A stretch of DNA of 43,354 nucleotides from Nitrosomonas marina (GCF_900110145.1 NZ_FOCP01000027.1:1-43354); one strand, 5' to 3'; counted from the first letter of the stretch, positions 17,382 to 28,482 are shown. Translations and numbers: made by a program. Notes: generated by a model not told the origin, from the letters alone.

Positions 17382-17738
17382 ATGTTTATTTCTGGTTTTG
17401 TAGAAATTGGGCGTTCAACAATCAGATAAAAAGTGTCATGTTGAAATGATTGGCTTGCAGTTACAGCGACTGCAGCTTGATCGTTTCTCTTTATTTCGAT
17501 GAATAAATAAGTAGCAATGGGCTATTGATGATTACTAAGCGACATCTGTGCCAACCAGAATATTAACTGGCTGTATTAACCTTCAGTCTGCTGACGACAT
17601 TGTTTATATACAGGCTTGTTTTACTGCAAGTAGTAAATAACAGTACATACAGAGAGTCTCAATACATTTCCAGAGTATTCAATAATGGCTTGCGGTTTCC
17701 TGCAAGCCATTATTCATAAAACAAGGATATATTCAAGT
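17382..17738. other. Intergenic region between cysH and lon (convergent genes)
   Basis: About 357 bases with no supportable gene. A 23-codon frame beginning at the cysH stop (ATGA) has no family features. Contents seen are a short dyad TGCAGT/ACTGCA near 17456-17474 and the strong hairpin at 17681-17714 listed separately. The rest is AT-rich with no clear promoter. Confidence 0.6.
17681..17714 (-). terminator. Terminator-like hairpin downstream of lon
   Basis: AATAATGGCTTGC and GCAAGCCATTATT are perfect 13-bp arms around an eight-base loop, 25 bases past the lon stop. The AT-rich base of the stem supplies only a short U-rich run, but the stability and position between convergent lon and cysH support a role as terminator, possibly in both directions. 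Confidence 0.7.
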
Positions 17739-20156
17739 TTAATGTTTGATGACACGATTCGTCATTTTATCCTCTGTACCTGACTGAATTGTCGCTGCCG
17801 AGGCTGGTATTGGTGTTGGTACGGATTGCGGTTTGTGTTCGAGCGCAATCTCCAGAACCTGGTCAATCCATTTGACAGGCTTGATGGTCAAACTGCTCTT
17901 GATATTGTCTGGAATATCCGCAAGATCTTTGACGTTTTTTTCTGGAATGATCACTTTCTTGATGCCGCCGCGATGTGCAGCCAGCAGCTTCTCTTTGAGT
18001 CCACCTATTGGCAGTACCTCGCCGCGCAATGTGATTTCTCCGGTCATTGCTACATCAGATCTAACGGCAATATCTGCCAGCGTTGACACCATGGCTACAC
18101 AGATACCGATACCAGCGCTGGGACCGTCTTTCGGGGTGGCGCCCTCGGGCAGATGAATGTGAATGTCCTTTTTCTGATAAAACTCTTCCTGTATGCCCAG
18201 CAGATGAGAGCGACTGCGAACAACCGATAATGCCGCCTGTATGGATTCCTGCATAACCTCACCGAGTTTACCGGTGGTTATGGTTTTTCCTTTGCCCGGG
18301 ACGACCACTGCTTCAATGGTCAGTAATTCACCACCGACTTCTGTCCATGCCAGTCCGGTAACCTGTCCGATCTGGTTTTCTTTCTCGGCAACGCCGTACG
18401 AGTAACGGCGCACACCCAGAAACTTGTCAAGATTGCGTGAGGTAACAGATGCCTTTTTTTTCTCACTGTCCAGCAACAACTCCTTGACAGATTTTCTGCA
18501 GGTTTTGGAAATTTCTCGCTCCAGCGCGCGAACACCTGATTCACGCGTGTAGTATCGCACGATATCACGCAATGCTGTGTCTGAAAGTGAAAGCTCGCTT
18601 TTTTTCAAACCGTGGTTTTTTAACTGTTTTGGTAGCAGATATTTTGAAGCTATATTCAGTTTCTCATCTTCGGTATATCCAGACAGATGAATTACTTCCA
18701 GACGGTCGAGTAGGGCAGGTGGAATATTCAATGAATTGGCGGTTGCCACAAACATCACATCCGATAAGTCATATTCGACCTCGACATAATGATCGACAAA
18801 TGTATGATTTTGCTCTGGATCAAGTACCTCCAGTAATGCCGATGCAGGATCACCGCGAAAATCCATTCCCATTTTATCGACTTCATCCAGAAGAAATAAT
18901 GGATTCTTAACACCAACTTTGGTCATGTTCTGCAGGATTTTTCCAGGCATTGAACCAATGTACGTTTTGCGGTGGCCACGTATTTCAGCTTCATCTCTGA
19001 CGCCACCGAGTGCCATACGGATAAATTTTCTATTAACTGCTCGTGCAATGGATTGCCCAAGAGATGTTTTACCTACCCCGGGCGGTCCAACAAGGCAGAG
19101 TATCGGTGCTTTCAGTTTGTCAACCCGCTGCTGAACAGCCAGGTATTCGACAATTCGTTCTTTGACTTTTTCTAAACCATAATGATCTTCATTCAAAACA
19201 GTTTCGGCTGCACTAAGATCCATACTGATTTTGCTTTTCTTTTTCCAGGGCAAACCAATCAGCACATCAATATAGTTACGTACAACAGTCGCTTCCGCGG
19301 ACATTGGTGACATCAGTCGCAGTTTTCTGAGCTCGGATTCCGCTTTTTCGCGTGCTTCCTTGGGCATATGGGCTGCTTTGATTTTGCGCTCGATTTCTTC
19401 CAGATCAGCGCCATCTTCTCCTTCTCCAAGTTCTTTCTGAATGGCCTTAACCTGTTCATTCAGATAATAGTCGCGCTGACTTTTTTCCATCTGACGCTTA
19501 ACCCTGCCGCGTATACGTTTTTCTACCTGCAGGATGTCGAGCTCGGTTTCCAGAAGTCCAAGCAAGTGCTCTAATCTTTTGGCGACATCAAAAATTTCCA
19601 AGACGTCCTGTTTCTGTTCCAGCTTTAAGGGTAGGTAAGCGGCAATAGTGTCGGCAAGGCGACCTGCTTCGTCTATTCCGCCCAGCGACGTAATAATTTC
19701 TGGCGGGATTTTTTTGTTGAGTTTGACGTATTGATCAAATTGCGTCATCAAGGCCCGTCGCATTGCTTCTGCTTCTGGTTTATCGTCCGGTTCTTGTATG
19801 ATTGGTACGGCTTTTCCATCGAAATGGCTTTCAGCATCAATGAATTCCAGTATGCGGGCACGCTGATTGCCTTCAACCAGAACTTTAACAGTGCCATCTG
19901 GTAATTTAAGCATCTGTAAAATATTCGCAATACTGCAGACATCGTACATGTCATCAGGTTCTGGTTCATCCTTGGATGCTACTTTCTGCGCGACCAGCAA
20001 AATGTTTTTGTTGGACTCCATTGCAAGTTCAAGTGCTTTAATTGATTTTTGCCGTCCGACAAATAACGGAATTACCATATGCGGAAATACGACCACGTCC
20101 CGCAGTGGGAGTAGTGGCAGTGTCAACTGTTCAGAATTATCTACTAGGGAAGTCAT
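17739..20156 (-). CDS. lon: ATP-dependent protease Lon
   Basis: Cytosolic AAA+ serine protease that degrades misfolded and regulatory proteins. Domains in order: N-terminal substrate-binding LON domain (about 10-205, LPLLPLRDVVVFPHMVIPLF), helical linker, AAA+ module with Walker A GPPGVGKTSLG and Walker B FLLDEVDKM, and the C-terminal protease domain. The catalytic Ser is in PKDGPSAGIGI (about residue 680) and the Lys in GLKEKLLAAHRGG. The length of 805 residues is standard. It follows clpX in the common tig-clpP-clpX-lon order, but a 335-base gap and a sigma32-like site suggest it also has its own promoter. No clear ribosome binding site precedes the ATG. Confidence 0.97.
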   Translation of the reverse strand: MTSLVDNSEQLTLPLLPLRDVVVFPHMVIPLFVGRQKSIKALELAMESNKNILLVAQKVASKDEPEPDDMYDVCSIANILQMLKLPDGTVKVLVEGNQRARILEFIDAESHFDGKAVPIIQEPDDKPEAEAMRRALMTQFDQYVKLNKKIPPEIITSLGGIDEAGRLADTIAAYLPLKLEQKQDVLEIFDVAKRLEHLLGLLETELDILQVEKRIRGRVKRQMEKSQRDYYLNEQVKAIQKELGEGEDGADLEEIERKIKAAHMPKEAREKAESELRKLRLMSPMSAEATVVRNYIDVLIGLPWKKKSKISMDLSAAETVLNEDHYGLEKVKERIVEYLAVQQRVDKLKAPILCLVGPPGVGKTSLGQSIARAVNRKFIRMALGGVRDEAEIRGHRKTYIGSMPGKILQNMTKVGVKNPLFLLDEVDKMGMDFRGDPASALLEVLDPEQNHTFVDHYVEVEYDLSDVMFVATANSLNIPPALLDRLEVIHLSGYTEDEKLNIASKYLLPKQLKNHGLKKSELSLSDTALRDIVRYYTRESGVRALEREISKTCRKSVKELLLDSEKKKASVTSRNLDKFLGVRRYSYGVAEKENQIGQVTGLAWTEVGGELLTIEAVVVPGKGKTITTGKLGEVMQESIQAALSVVRSRSHLLGIQEEFYQKKDIHIHLPEGATPKDGPSAGIGICVAMVSTLADIAVRSDVAMTGEITLRGEVLPIGGLKEKLLAAHRGGIKKVIIPEKNVKDLADIPDNIKSSLTIKPVKWIDQVLEIALEHKPQSVPTPIPASAATIQSGTEDKMTNRVIKH

Positions 20157-20199
20157 ATCTGTTTACTTTTTAAATTGAATTGTTGCATCTAACAATGAG

Positions 20200-20226
20200 T
20201 ATATGTCCGCTTATCAAAATCTCAAG
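20200..20226 (-). promoter_or_regulatory. Candidate heat-shock (sigma32-like) promoter of lon
   Basis: On the minus strand CTTGAG, a 13-base spacer and GACATATA resemble the sigma32 pattern CTTGAA and CCCATNT. The distance to the lon ATG gives a leader of about 40 bases. The -10 half is only partly conserved. Heat-shock control of lon is known in other Proteobacteria, so the call is plausible but not secure. Confidence 0.4.
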
Positions 20227-20413
20227 CCTATATTGTGTATAACAGTAACATAGTTCCAACTACGAAATGATAAAAACAGCAGGGTAATTTTATGTCTGTT
20301 CGATTATGTTAAAGGTGCCACTTGTCATGTCGAAACCATGAAATGCTTCAGTATGTTTTGCCAATAAATGATGGACTGAAGGCTAAGAAGAGAGTGAAAT
20401 GCCGAGTGAGATG

Positions 20414-20472
20414 CAAACAGAAATATTTTTAATTTAGATCATTACAATTAAGCAATGCAATATTTCTGTTTG
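20414..20472. repeat. 14-bp perfect inverted repeat downstream of clpX
   Basis: CAAACAGAAATATT (20414-20427) and AATATTTCTGTTTG (20459-20472) are exact reverse complements separated by 31 bases. It begins 20 bases past the clpX stop. The long AT-rich spacer and absence of a U-tract make it a poor terminator; a protein-binding dyad or the ends of a tiny mobile remnant are alternatives. Confidence 0.6.
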
Positions 20473-20491
20473 ATCAGAAAAATAGTTGAGA

Positions 20492-21769
20492 TTAACTTGA
20501 AGTTTTTGCGACTTTTTGTTGTTCTGAATAAATTAATATTGGTTTGATATCTTCATTCGCTGTATTGAAATCAATAACAACTTTTGTTACGTTCTCGAGA
20601 GAAGGCAGATCGTACATGATATCAAGTAAAATATCTTCCATGATTGAACGCAAGCCGCGCGCGCCTGTTTTGCGCGAAAGTGCTTTCTGAGCAATAGCTT
20701 TGAGTGCGGCTTCTCGGAATTCCAAATCGACGCCGCCTTCCATGTTAAACATTTTCCAGTACTGTTTAACCAGTGCATTTTTTGGTTCGGTCAAAATCTG
20801 CACCAAAGCATCTTCGTTGAGTTCATCCAGCGTAGCGACAACAGGCAGGCGGCCGACAAATTCCGGAATCAAACCAAATTTGACCAGATCTTCGGGTTCT
20901 ACACCCTGCAGAACTTTATTGATGTCCTTACGCTTCTGGCTTCTTACATCGGCCCCAAATCCAATTCCACCTTTTTCTGAGCGTGCACGGATGACTTTGT
21001 CCAAACCGTCAAATGCACCGCCACAGATGAATAATATGTTCGTTGTGTCGACCTGGACAAATTCCTGGTTCGGATGTTTGCGACCACCTTGTGGCGGAAC
21101 CATCGCAGTAGTACCCTCGATTAGCTTTAACAGCGCCTGTTGAACCCCTTCACCGGAAACATCGCGAGTGATTGATGGGTTATCGGATTTGCGCGAGATT
21201 TTATCGATTTCGTCAATGTAAACAATACCACGTTGCGCTTTTTCAGCATCGTAATTACATTTTTGTAATAGTTTCTGAATAATATTCTCGACGTCTTCAC
21301 CAACGTAACCTGCTTCTGTCAATGCGGTTGCGTCCGCCATGATGAAAGGTACATCAAGCAACCGAGCCAGCGTTTGCGCCAACAAAGTCTTTCCCGAACC
21401 TGTCGGACCAATCAGCAGGATATTACTCTTGGACAACTCTATTTCATCATTATCGTTCGGTTTTGAAATATTTCTCAATCGCTTATAATGATTGTAAACA
21501 GCAACCGATAGAATCTTCTTGGCAGATTCCTGTCCAATAACATATTGATCCAGCGTTTGTTTGATTTCATGAGGCACGGGCAAGTTGGATTTGACCAGCT
21601 TGGTAGCCTCATCACCCTGCATTTCCTCGCGAATGATATCGTTACACAACTCTATACATTCATCACAAATAAAAACCGAAGGACCTGCAATCAGTTTTCT
21701 TACCTCATGCTGGCTTTTACCGCAAAATGAACAGTAAAGCAGTTTCTCGCTATTAGTTTTTTCTGCCAT
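20492..21769 (-). CDS. clpX: ATP-dependent Clp protease ATP-binding subunit ClpX
   Basis: AAA+ unfoldase that recognises tagged substrates and feeds them to ClpP. The N-terminal zinc-binding domain has YCSFCGKS and [10 protein letters not shown] (four Cys ligands, residues 12-42). Walker A is [12 protein letters not shown], the pore loop GYVGED and Walker [28 protein letters not shown] and [14 protein letters not shown] also mark the family. 425 residues is normal. It lies 69 bases after clpP, so the two are probably co-transcribed. Confidence 0.97.
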   Translation of the reverse strand: MAEKTNSEKLLYCSFCGKSQHEVRKLIAGPSVFICDECIELCNDIIREEMQGDEATKLVKSNLPVPHEIKQTLDQYVIGQESAKKILSVAVYNHYKRLRNISKPNDNDEIELSKSNILLIGPTGSGKTLLAQTLARLLDVPFIMADATALTEAGYVGEDVENIIQKLLQKCNYDAEKAQRGIVYIDEIDKISRKSDNPSITRDVSGEGVQQALLKLIEGTTAMVPPQGGRKHPNQEFVQVDTTNILFICGGAFDGLDKVIRARSEKGGIGFGADVRSQKRKDINKVLQGVEPEDLVKFGLIPEFVGRLPVVATLDELNEDALVQILTEPKNALVKQYWKMFNMEGGVDLEFREAALKAIAQKALSRKTGARGLRSIMEDILLDIMYDLPSLENVTKVVIDFNTANEDIKPILIYSEQQKVAKTSS

Positions 21770-21839
21770 ATAATCTTTATCCTGACGTCATTTAGCCAAT
21801 GGCAATGTTAAAATTACAATACACTATTATTAAAAATGT

Positions 21840-22481
21840 TTAATCGGCAGTTTCATCGCGATGTGTTAGCACAGCGTCTACCAATCCATAACTTACTGAC
21901 TCTTCAGCACTTAGAAAGTTATCACGATCAGTGTCCTTTTCTATTTCTGTTATCGGCTGACCGGTATGCTTTGCCATAATTTCGTTTAGCCGCGATTTCA
22001 AATAAAGTATTTCTCTTGCATGAATTTCAATGTCAGACGCCTGACCCTGAAAACCACCAAGCGGCTGATGAATCATCACTCGTGAATTCGGCAGGCAGTA
22101 CCGTTTGCCTTTTGCGCCTGCTGTTAATAGCAATGCTCCCATGCTGGCTGCTTGTCCGATACATAATGTACTGATATCCGGTTTAATGTATTGCATTGTA
22201 TCGTAAATGGCAAGTCCTGCAGAGACCACGCCACCAGGAGAGTTTATATATAAATGAATATCCTTTTCAGCATTTTCCGATTCAAGGAAAAGCAATTGCG
22301 CAACAACAAGATTGGCGGTCGTTTCATTTACAGGTCCGACCATAAAGATGACTCGTTCTTTTAACAGTCGCGAATAAATGTCGTATGCGCGCTCTCCACG
22401 TCCACTTGTTTCTATGACCATCGGAATCAGTCCAAGGTTTCTTGGTTGCATGGCTTGCTGCCATTCAAAGTTTTCCGTCAT
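21840..22481 (-). CDS. clpP: ATP-dependent Clp protease proteolytic subunit ClpP
   Basis: Serine peptidase that forms a 14-subunit barrel with ClpX or ClpA. The catalytic triad is visible: Ser in [11 protein letters not shown], His in [10 protein letters not shown], Asp in [12 protein letters not shown]. The chosen start is ATG at 22481, one base after the tig stop and about ten bases past GGGG; the frame could open at an upstream TTG (22490) within tig. The 213-residue length allows for a short propeptide. The order tig-clpP-clpX is the usual one. Confidence 0.96.
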   Translation of the reverse strand: MTENFEWQQAMQPRNLGLIPMVIETSGRGERAYDIYSRLLKERVIFMVGPVNETTANLVVAQLLFLESENAEKDIHLYINSPGGVVSAGLAIYDTMQYIKPDISTLCIGQAASMGALLLTAGAKGKRYCLPNSRVMIHQPLGGFQGQASDIEIHAREILYLKSRLNEIMAKHTGQPITEIEKDTDRDNFLSAEESVSYGLVDAVLTHRDETAD

Positions 22482-22482
22482 A

Positions 22483-23787
22483 TCAGGCAATCCCCATCAG
22501 TTCGTCAAATGTAACTTGTTTTTCAACCACTTTTACCTGTTGCAGGACCCATTGCACTACATTGGCTTCTAAAGCTATTGATTCTGCTTCCTGAAGGCGG
22601 TCTTTGGATGCATAATGCCATTTCACAATTTCTTCAGGGTTTTCGTAGCTACGGGCATTTTCTTCAATTACTTTTCGTATTTGTTCGGGTGTTGCTTTTA
22701 GCTGATATATTTTAAGCAGCTCGGCCAAAATTAGCCCGAGCTTTATTCGATGCTCCGCTTTATTTTTGAACATATCGGATGTAAGCTGGATGTCATCAGC
22801 CTGCATACCTCGAGCGCTAAAGTCTTTACGTGCATTTTCCATCAACCGTGTGGCTTCCTGATCAACAAGCGCTTTTGGTGCGTCAATCGGTATGGCCTCC
22901 ATTAGGCACTGCATTGCCTGATCTTTGAGCTTTGAATTGATGCGCTTCGCGATTTCATGTTCCAGATCGTGGCTTATGTCCTCGCGCATTTTTTCAAGGT
23001 CACCATCCTGAATACCCAGTTGTTTTGCGAATTCTTGATCAACCTCCGGCAACACGGGCAGCTCTACAGATTTCAGTTTGACATTGAAAACAACAGTTTT
23101 TCCAGCGATTTCTTTACCGTGATAATCTTCAGGAAATACTACATCAAACGTCTTGTCATCGCCTGCCTTCATTCCTAATAGTGCGGCTTCAAAATCTTTG
23201 ATGAATTTTCCATCGCCAGCTATCAGATAAACATCTTTACCTTCGCCTCCCGGAAAATCTTCTCCATTCATTTTTCCGTGAAAGTCGACTTTAACACGAT
23301 CACCCTCTATGGCTGCGCGTTCGGCAGTTTGATATTGAACATGTTGTTTCCGGATCATTTCAATGGTTTTATCAATATCCTCAGCAGCAACCTGAGTTAC
23401 CGGTTTCTCGATTGACAACTGGCTTAAATCGCCTACAACTATGTCCGGGTATACTTCAAATTGGGCACTGAAAGCATAAAGTGCGGAATTGTCGCTATTT
23501 TGCTTGGTTTCATAGCGTGGGTAGCCGACAACCTGAAGATTATGTTCCTTGACAGCTTCGCTGAATTTTTTACTTAATGCATCCCCGAGCACTTCCTGTT
23601 GTACTTCTGCGCCATACCGCTGCGATACCAGTTTTAATGGAACTTTACCAGGTCGAAAACCATGCATCTTGACTTTCTTTGCCAGTTGTTTCAGGCGCTT
23701 GTTCACTTCTTCCTGTATCTGGTCTTGTGGAATGGATATATCGATGCGACGTTCAAGGGCTCCGAGATTTTCTACATTTGATTGCAT
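22483..23787 (-). CDS. tig: Trigger factor (ribosome-associated chaperone, PPIase)
   Basis: Chaperone that meets nascent chains at the ribosome exit. The N-terminal ribosome-binding domain carries the signature [12 protein letters not shown] (family consensus GFRxGKxP). An FKBP-like peptidyl-prolyl isomerase domain spans about residues 150-245 ([20 protein letters not shown]), followed by a helical C-terminal domain. The ATG at 23787, giving [14 protein letters not shown], is preferred over an upstream in-frame start; AGGA precedes it. 434 residues is standard. It heads the tig-clpP-clpX unit. Confidence 0.96.
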   Translation of the reverse strand: MQSNVENLGALERRIDISIPQDQIQEEVNKRLKQLAKKVKMHGFRPGKVPLKLVSQRYGAEVQQEVLGDALSKKFSEAVKEHNLQVVGYPRYETKQNSDNSALYAFSAQFEVYPDIVVGDLSQLSIEKPVTQVAAEDIDKTIEMIRKQHVQYQTAERAAIEGDRVKVDFHGKMNGEDFPGGEGKDVYLIAGDGKFIKDFEAALLGMKAGDDKTFDVVFPEDYHGKEIAGKTVVFNVKLKSVELPVLPEVDQEFAKQLGIQDGDLEKMREDISHDLEHEIAKRINSKLKDQAMQCLMEAIPIDAPKALVDQEATRLMENARKDFSARGMQADDIQLTSDMFKNKAEHRIKLGLILAELLKIYQLKATPEQIRKVIEENARSYENPEEIVKWHYASKDRLQEAESIALEANVVQWVLQQVKVVEKQVTFDELMGIA

Positions 23788-23934
23788 TAAAATTCCTGAC
23801 TGATTGAATAACAAGGTAAAAAATAAATGTTCAAGTGTACAATAATATATTGTGACTACAAAAAAAAGAGCTTAGCTTTGTAATTAGCATGCAGTAAGCC
23901 GAATATCGAATAACAGCAAAGACAAATAAACTTA

Positions 23935-24019
<85 letters not shown>

Positions 24020-24111
24020 TCAGTTCTTGTTTTGAATTTCCTTTTAGCGTGTGTCTTATACAACCTTATGATTATACCCGTTTAACTGGAATTTAGTATT
24101 AAATGCTGCAT

Positions 24112-24858
24112 TTAGCATAGAATGATTTCGCCTGTTATTGCTCTGCTTTCAGGGCCCATAAGAAACAAGTATACAGGCATCAGGTCTTCCGGTTGAGGTA
24201 ACGTTTTTTTTACTTCTCCGGGATGCGTTTTTACGCGTTGTGGTGTATTAACCGCTCCGGGAATTAATGCGTTGATACGTACATTAGGCAACATACTCCA
24301 TTCATCTGCCTGTATTTTTACGAATGCTTCAATTCCTGCCTTGGCAACCGAAAATCCTCCCCAGTATGCTTTGGGGTCATGACCATGTGTGCTTCCCGTC
24401 ATAATGATGCTGGCATCAGGCGCGGTTTTCAACAGTGGCAAGCAGGCCTTGGTCAATGCAAATGGCGCTATCAGATTGACTTGTAACAGGGTCTGCCATT
24501 GTTCGAGTGTTTGAGATTCCATGGGACTCGGGCCATGAAGAAAAGCTGCATTATGCAAGATGCCGTCGAGTCGTCCCAATTGTTCAGTAATCGCCTGCGC
24601 TAACAGGTTGTAATCTTTTTCTGCTGCTTTTTCCAGATCCAGTGGGTAAATGACAGGTTGCGTAATATCGAGTGATTCAATCTCGTCATATACGCGTTCC
24701 AGTTTCTTGGTTGATTTGCCATGCAGTATGACGATTGCACCATGTTTTGCAAAAGCAATTGCCGCGGTGCGTCCTAAACCCTGTCCAGCGCCTGTCACAA
24801 GAATGACGCGATTTTGCAACAGGTTTTCGGGTGGTGAATAATTTCTATACTGGCTCAT
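24112..24858 (-). CDS. Short-chain dehydrogenase/reductase, YciK-like
   Basis: Rossmann-fold protein of the SDR family, closest in pattern to E. coli YciK, whose substrate is not established. The NAD(P)-binding motif TGAGQGLG (22-29), the NAA motif (103-105) and the Ser region TGSTHG (154-159) are present. At the catalytic YxxxK site the sequence is FSVAK, with Phe169 where Tyr is expected and Lys173 kept. The C-terminal LMPVYLFLMGPESRAITGE matches YciK-type proteins. 248 residues is normal. It may be a divergent enzyme or a non-classical binding protein. It is the only gene between groEL and the tRNA. Confidence 0.85.
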   Translation of the reverse strand: MSQYRNYSPPENLLQNRVILVTGAGQGLGRTAAIAFAKHGAIVILHGKSTKKLERVYDEIESLDITQPVIYPLDLEKAAEKDYNLLAQAITEQLGRLDGILHNAAFLHGPSPMESQTLEQWQTLLQVNLIAPFALTKACLPLLKTAPDASIIMTGSTHGHDPKAYWGGFSVAKAGIEAFVKIQADEWSMLPNVRINALIPGAVNTPQRVKTHPGEVKKTLPQPEDLMPVYLFLMGPESRAITGEIILC

Positions 24859-24968
24859 GTGGCAAACTGTATCATGTATCTGGTAGCTCGATAAAAGAAT
24901 AAGTGATGTTCTTGTTTTGTATTCCCAGGCATTCCTGCTAAATCAGATCATCTGGTTTACACGCACTT

Positions 24969-25008
24969 AAAAAAAAGCAACAACCCGATGCCAACAGGGT
25001 TGTTGCTT
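24969..25008 (-). terminator. Intrinsic terminator of groESL
   Basis: On the minus strand AAGCAACAACCC and GGGTTGTTGCTT form a 12-bp stem with a ten-base loop, followed directly by a run of T (A-tract 24969-24976 on the plus strand). It lies about 50 bases past the groEL stop. This is the clearest rho-independent terminator in the window apart from the rpsL leader hairpin. Confidence 0.88.
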
Positions 25009-25056
25009 GATATTGGCAGGCTCGCTACGGCAATGAACCATAACGCTGTGGGGGTA

Positions 25057-26730
<1,674 letters not shown>

Positions 26731-26776
26731 TTAACTTATAGTTTTGCAAGACACATCTTAATTTAGCCGGATAACA

Positions 26777-27067
26777 TCAGCTTTCAATGACACCCATGAT
26801 GTCTTCTTCGCGCATCACCAACAGCTCTTCGCCCTCAACTTTGACAGCCTGACCGGAATATTTGCCGAACAATACTTTATCGCCCACTTTAACTTCTAAT
26901 GCGCGTACATTGCCATCGTCACTTGCCTTACCTTTACCGACCGCTAGAATTTCACCCTGATCGGGCTTTTCAGTGGCGCTGTCTGGAATCACAATCCCCG
27001 ATGCTGTTTTGCGCTCTTCCTCCAGCCGTTTAACGATTACGCGGTCATGTAATGGACGAATTTTCAT
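26777..27067 (-). CDS. groES: Co-chaperonin GroES
   Basis: Lid of the GroEL chamber, a heptamer of about 10-kDa subunits. The 96 residues start [20 protein letters not shown]. They contain the mobile-loop segment [15 protein letters not shown] that contacts GroEL, and the core [25 protein letters not shown] lies at good distance before the ATG. It is first in the groES-groEL operon; a CIRCE operator and promoter lie about 105-160 bases upstream. Confidence 0.98.
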   Translation of the reverse strand: MKIRPLHDRVIVKRLEEERKTASGIVIPDSATEKPDQGEILAVGKGKASDDGNVRALEVKVGDKVLFGKYSGQAVKVEGEELLVMREEDIMGVIES

Positions 27068-27171
27068 GCTTTTGTCTCCTATTAAAAAATTTACGCAACT
27101 ATTTGAAATATTGAGTCAATCAATTGATATTCTGTTCTGATAAGCCCAGGATTTTATAATCTGGAAAATTA

Positions 27172-27198
27172 TTAGCACTCGCTATCAATGAGTGCTAG
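27172..27198 (-). promoter_or_regulatory. CIRCE operator (HrcA site) of groESL
   Basis: TTAGCACTC, nine bases, then GAGTGCTAG. This matches the CIRCE consensus TTAGCACTC-N9-GAGTGCTAA at 17 of 18 arm positions. CIRCE is bound by the repressor HrcA. It starts just downstream of the -10 of the groES promoter, where a repressor would block initiation. HrcA itself is not in the window. Confidence 0.93.
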
Positions 27199-27200
27199 CA

Positions 27201-27229
27201 ATAATAAGGCCTGTCTCGAAGAATTTCAA
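27201..27229 (-). promoter_or_regulatory. Promoter of groESL
   Basis: On the minus strand TTGAAA (27224-27229), a 17-base spacer, then TATTAT (27201-27206): five of six matches to each sigma70 hexamer at ideal spacing. The -35 also reads CCTTGAAA, which overlaps a sigma32-type -35, though the matching heat-shock -10 is less clear. Transcription would start inside or next to the CIRCE element. Confidence 0.75.
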
Positions 27230-27400
27230 GGCCATCATTAAGAAATTTTTTTGTTGTGAAAAAGGAGAGTGCAATCGGGATGTTCAGAAACCAGAATCCG
27301 GATCGAAGTGTGGAATCAGTTCAGAGATATTCAGGTTTCTTATGTTTCGTGGCTTTTGTTTAGAGTAACAGGCGTTCTGACAGTAGTAAGAAACGCGATT

Positions 27401-28282
27401 TCAGGTTTTTCGGTTCAACCAGTCTTCACGCATTTTTCGTGCCTGAGAGAATGATTCTTTTAGTGCTTTTCCGTCACTGTTTGTCAACATAGACTGTAGA
27501 CAGCTTAATTCTTCCTGATACGCTGATATCTGTTTTACTAGCGCTTCCCGGTTAGCTAAGCAGATATCGCGCCACATTTCTGGTGAACTGCTGGCGATAC
27601 GAGTAAAATCACGAAACCCACTGCCGACAAAGCGCAGTAAGTTTTCTGAATTATTTGAATTTTTGTGCAGGTAATTCATTAGAGTGAATGCTAGCATATG
27701 CGGCAAATGACTGGTGGCGGCAAGTATCTCATCATGCTCTTCGATACGCATAAGCGAGACCTTCGCTCCACAAGCCAGCCATAGTGCTGAGGTCAATTCA
27801 ATTGCCATTTTCTGTGTTTCTTCAATAGGGGTGAGAATGACATGTTTGTTAATATACAGGTCATTCTGCGCTGCCAGAACGCCGCTGTATTCGGCACCTG
27901 CAATCGGGTGCCCGGGAACGAAGTTTTTCAGATGAACGCCTAAATGATTGCGGGCTGCTGTGACGACATCCTGTTTGGTGCTGCCAGCGTCCGAGATGAC
28001 AGTACTGTGCTCCAGACATGGTGCAATCTGTGCCATGATGTGTTCGGTTTGGCCGACAGGCATGGCTAGCAGAATAAAATCAGTTCCTTCAAGCGCCGAT
28101 GGCAAATCCGTTGCAATTTCATCAATCACGCCAAGAGCCAGCGCGCGCTGCATATTTTCCTGACTGCGTCCGATACCGACTATCTTGCTGGCGATGCCCG
28201 CCTTGCGTATTGCAAGACCAAACGAACCGCCAATCAGACCGACACCGATAATAACTAGTTTGTTCAGCGTGATACGTGTCAT
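27401..28282 (-). CDS. tyrA: Prephenate/arogenate dehydrogenase
   Basis: Oxidative decarboxylation step of tyrosine synthesis, acting on prephenate or arogenate. The NAD(P)-binding loop GVGLIGGSFGLAI lies at about residues 13-25. Typical further motifs are LLAMPVGQTEHIM, ISDAGSTKQDV, PGHPIAGAEYSG and HDEILAATSHLPHMLAFTL. 293 residues indicates the single-domain form, without a fused chorismate mutase or ACT domain. It lies downstream of hisC and is separated from it by 200 bases holding two hairpins. Which cyclohexadienyl substrate and cofactor it prefers cannot be read with certainty. Confidence 0.93.
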   Translation of the reverse strand: MTRITLNKLVIIGVGLIGGSFGLAIRKAGIASKIVGIGRSQENMQRALALGVIDEIATDLPSALEGTDFILLAMPVGQTEHIMAQIAPCLEHSTVISDAGSTKQDVVTAARNHLGVHLKNFVPGHPIAGAEYSGVLAAQNDLYINKHVILTPIEETQKMAIELTSALWLACGAKVSLMRIEEHDEILAATSHLPHMLAFTLMNYLHKNSNNSENLLRFVGSGFRDFTRIASSSPEMWRDICLANREALVKQISAYQEELSCLQSMLTNSDGKALKESFSQARKMREDWLNRKT

Positions 28283-28372
28283 GAATATTTTGATAATGAT
28301 TTAAGTGTTCGATCTACAATTAGATCTGGGCAGTGCCTTTCAGTAAATTCAAAGTGATTTGATTCGTGCGAT

Positions 28373-28430
28373 ATCGACTTCATGGTCGATTGAATTTAGT
28401 ACGCTATCAATATCATATTGATAGCGTACT
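28373..28430. repeat. Two adjacent hairpins between hisC and tyrA, one a 33-bp palindrome
   Basis: AGTACGCTATCAATAT (28398-28413) and ATATTGATAGCGTACT (28415-28430) are exact reverse complements around a single C. Seven bases away, ATCGAC (28373-28378) and GTCGAT (28385-28390) form a smaller hairpin. No U-tract follows on either strand, so a simple terminator is unlikely. An operator, an mRNA-processing site or a REP-like element would fit. The remaining intergenic sequence (28283-28482) shows no gene. Confidence 0.75.
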
Positions 28431-28482
28431 GGTAGTGAAATTCAAATTTGCTTGTCAGTCTTCTCTTCGTTGATAACAATAA

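Larger units (their letters stand above)
20157..20491. other. Intergenic region between clpX and lon
   Basis: 335 bases without a supportable gene. It holds the sigma32-like site near the lon end and a 14-bp inverted repeat near the clpX end, both listed separately. I found no other structure. Confidence 0.6.

Noticed and set aside
17380..17451. 23-codon ORF overlapping the cysH stop by ATGA
   Set aside because: Too short, no family resemblance and no other support; the overlap alone is weak evidence.
23855..23880. Terminator after tRNA-Leu (T-run on the minus strand)
   Set aside because: The preceding stem is only about four base pairs, so an intrinsic terminator is not supported.
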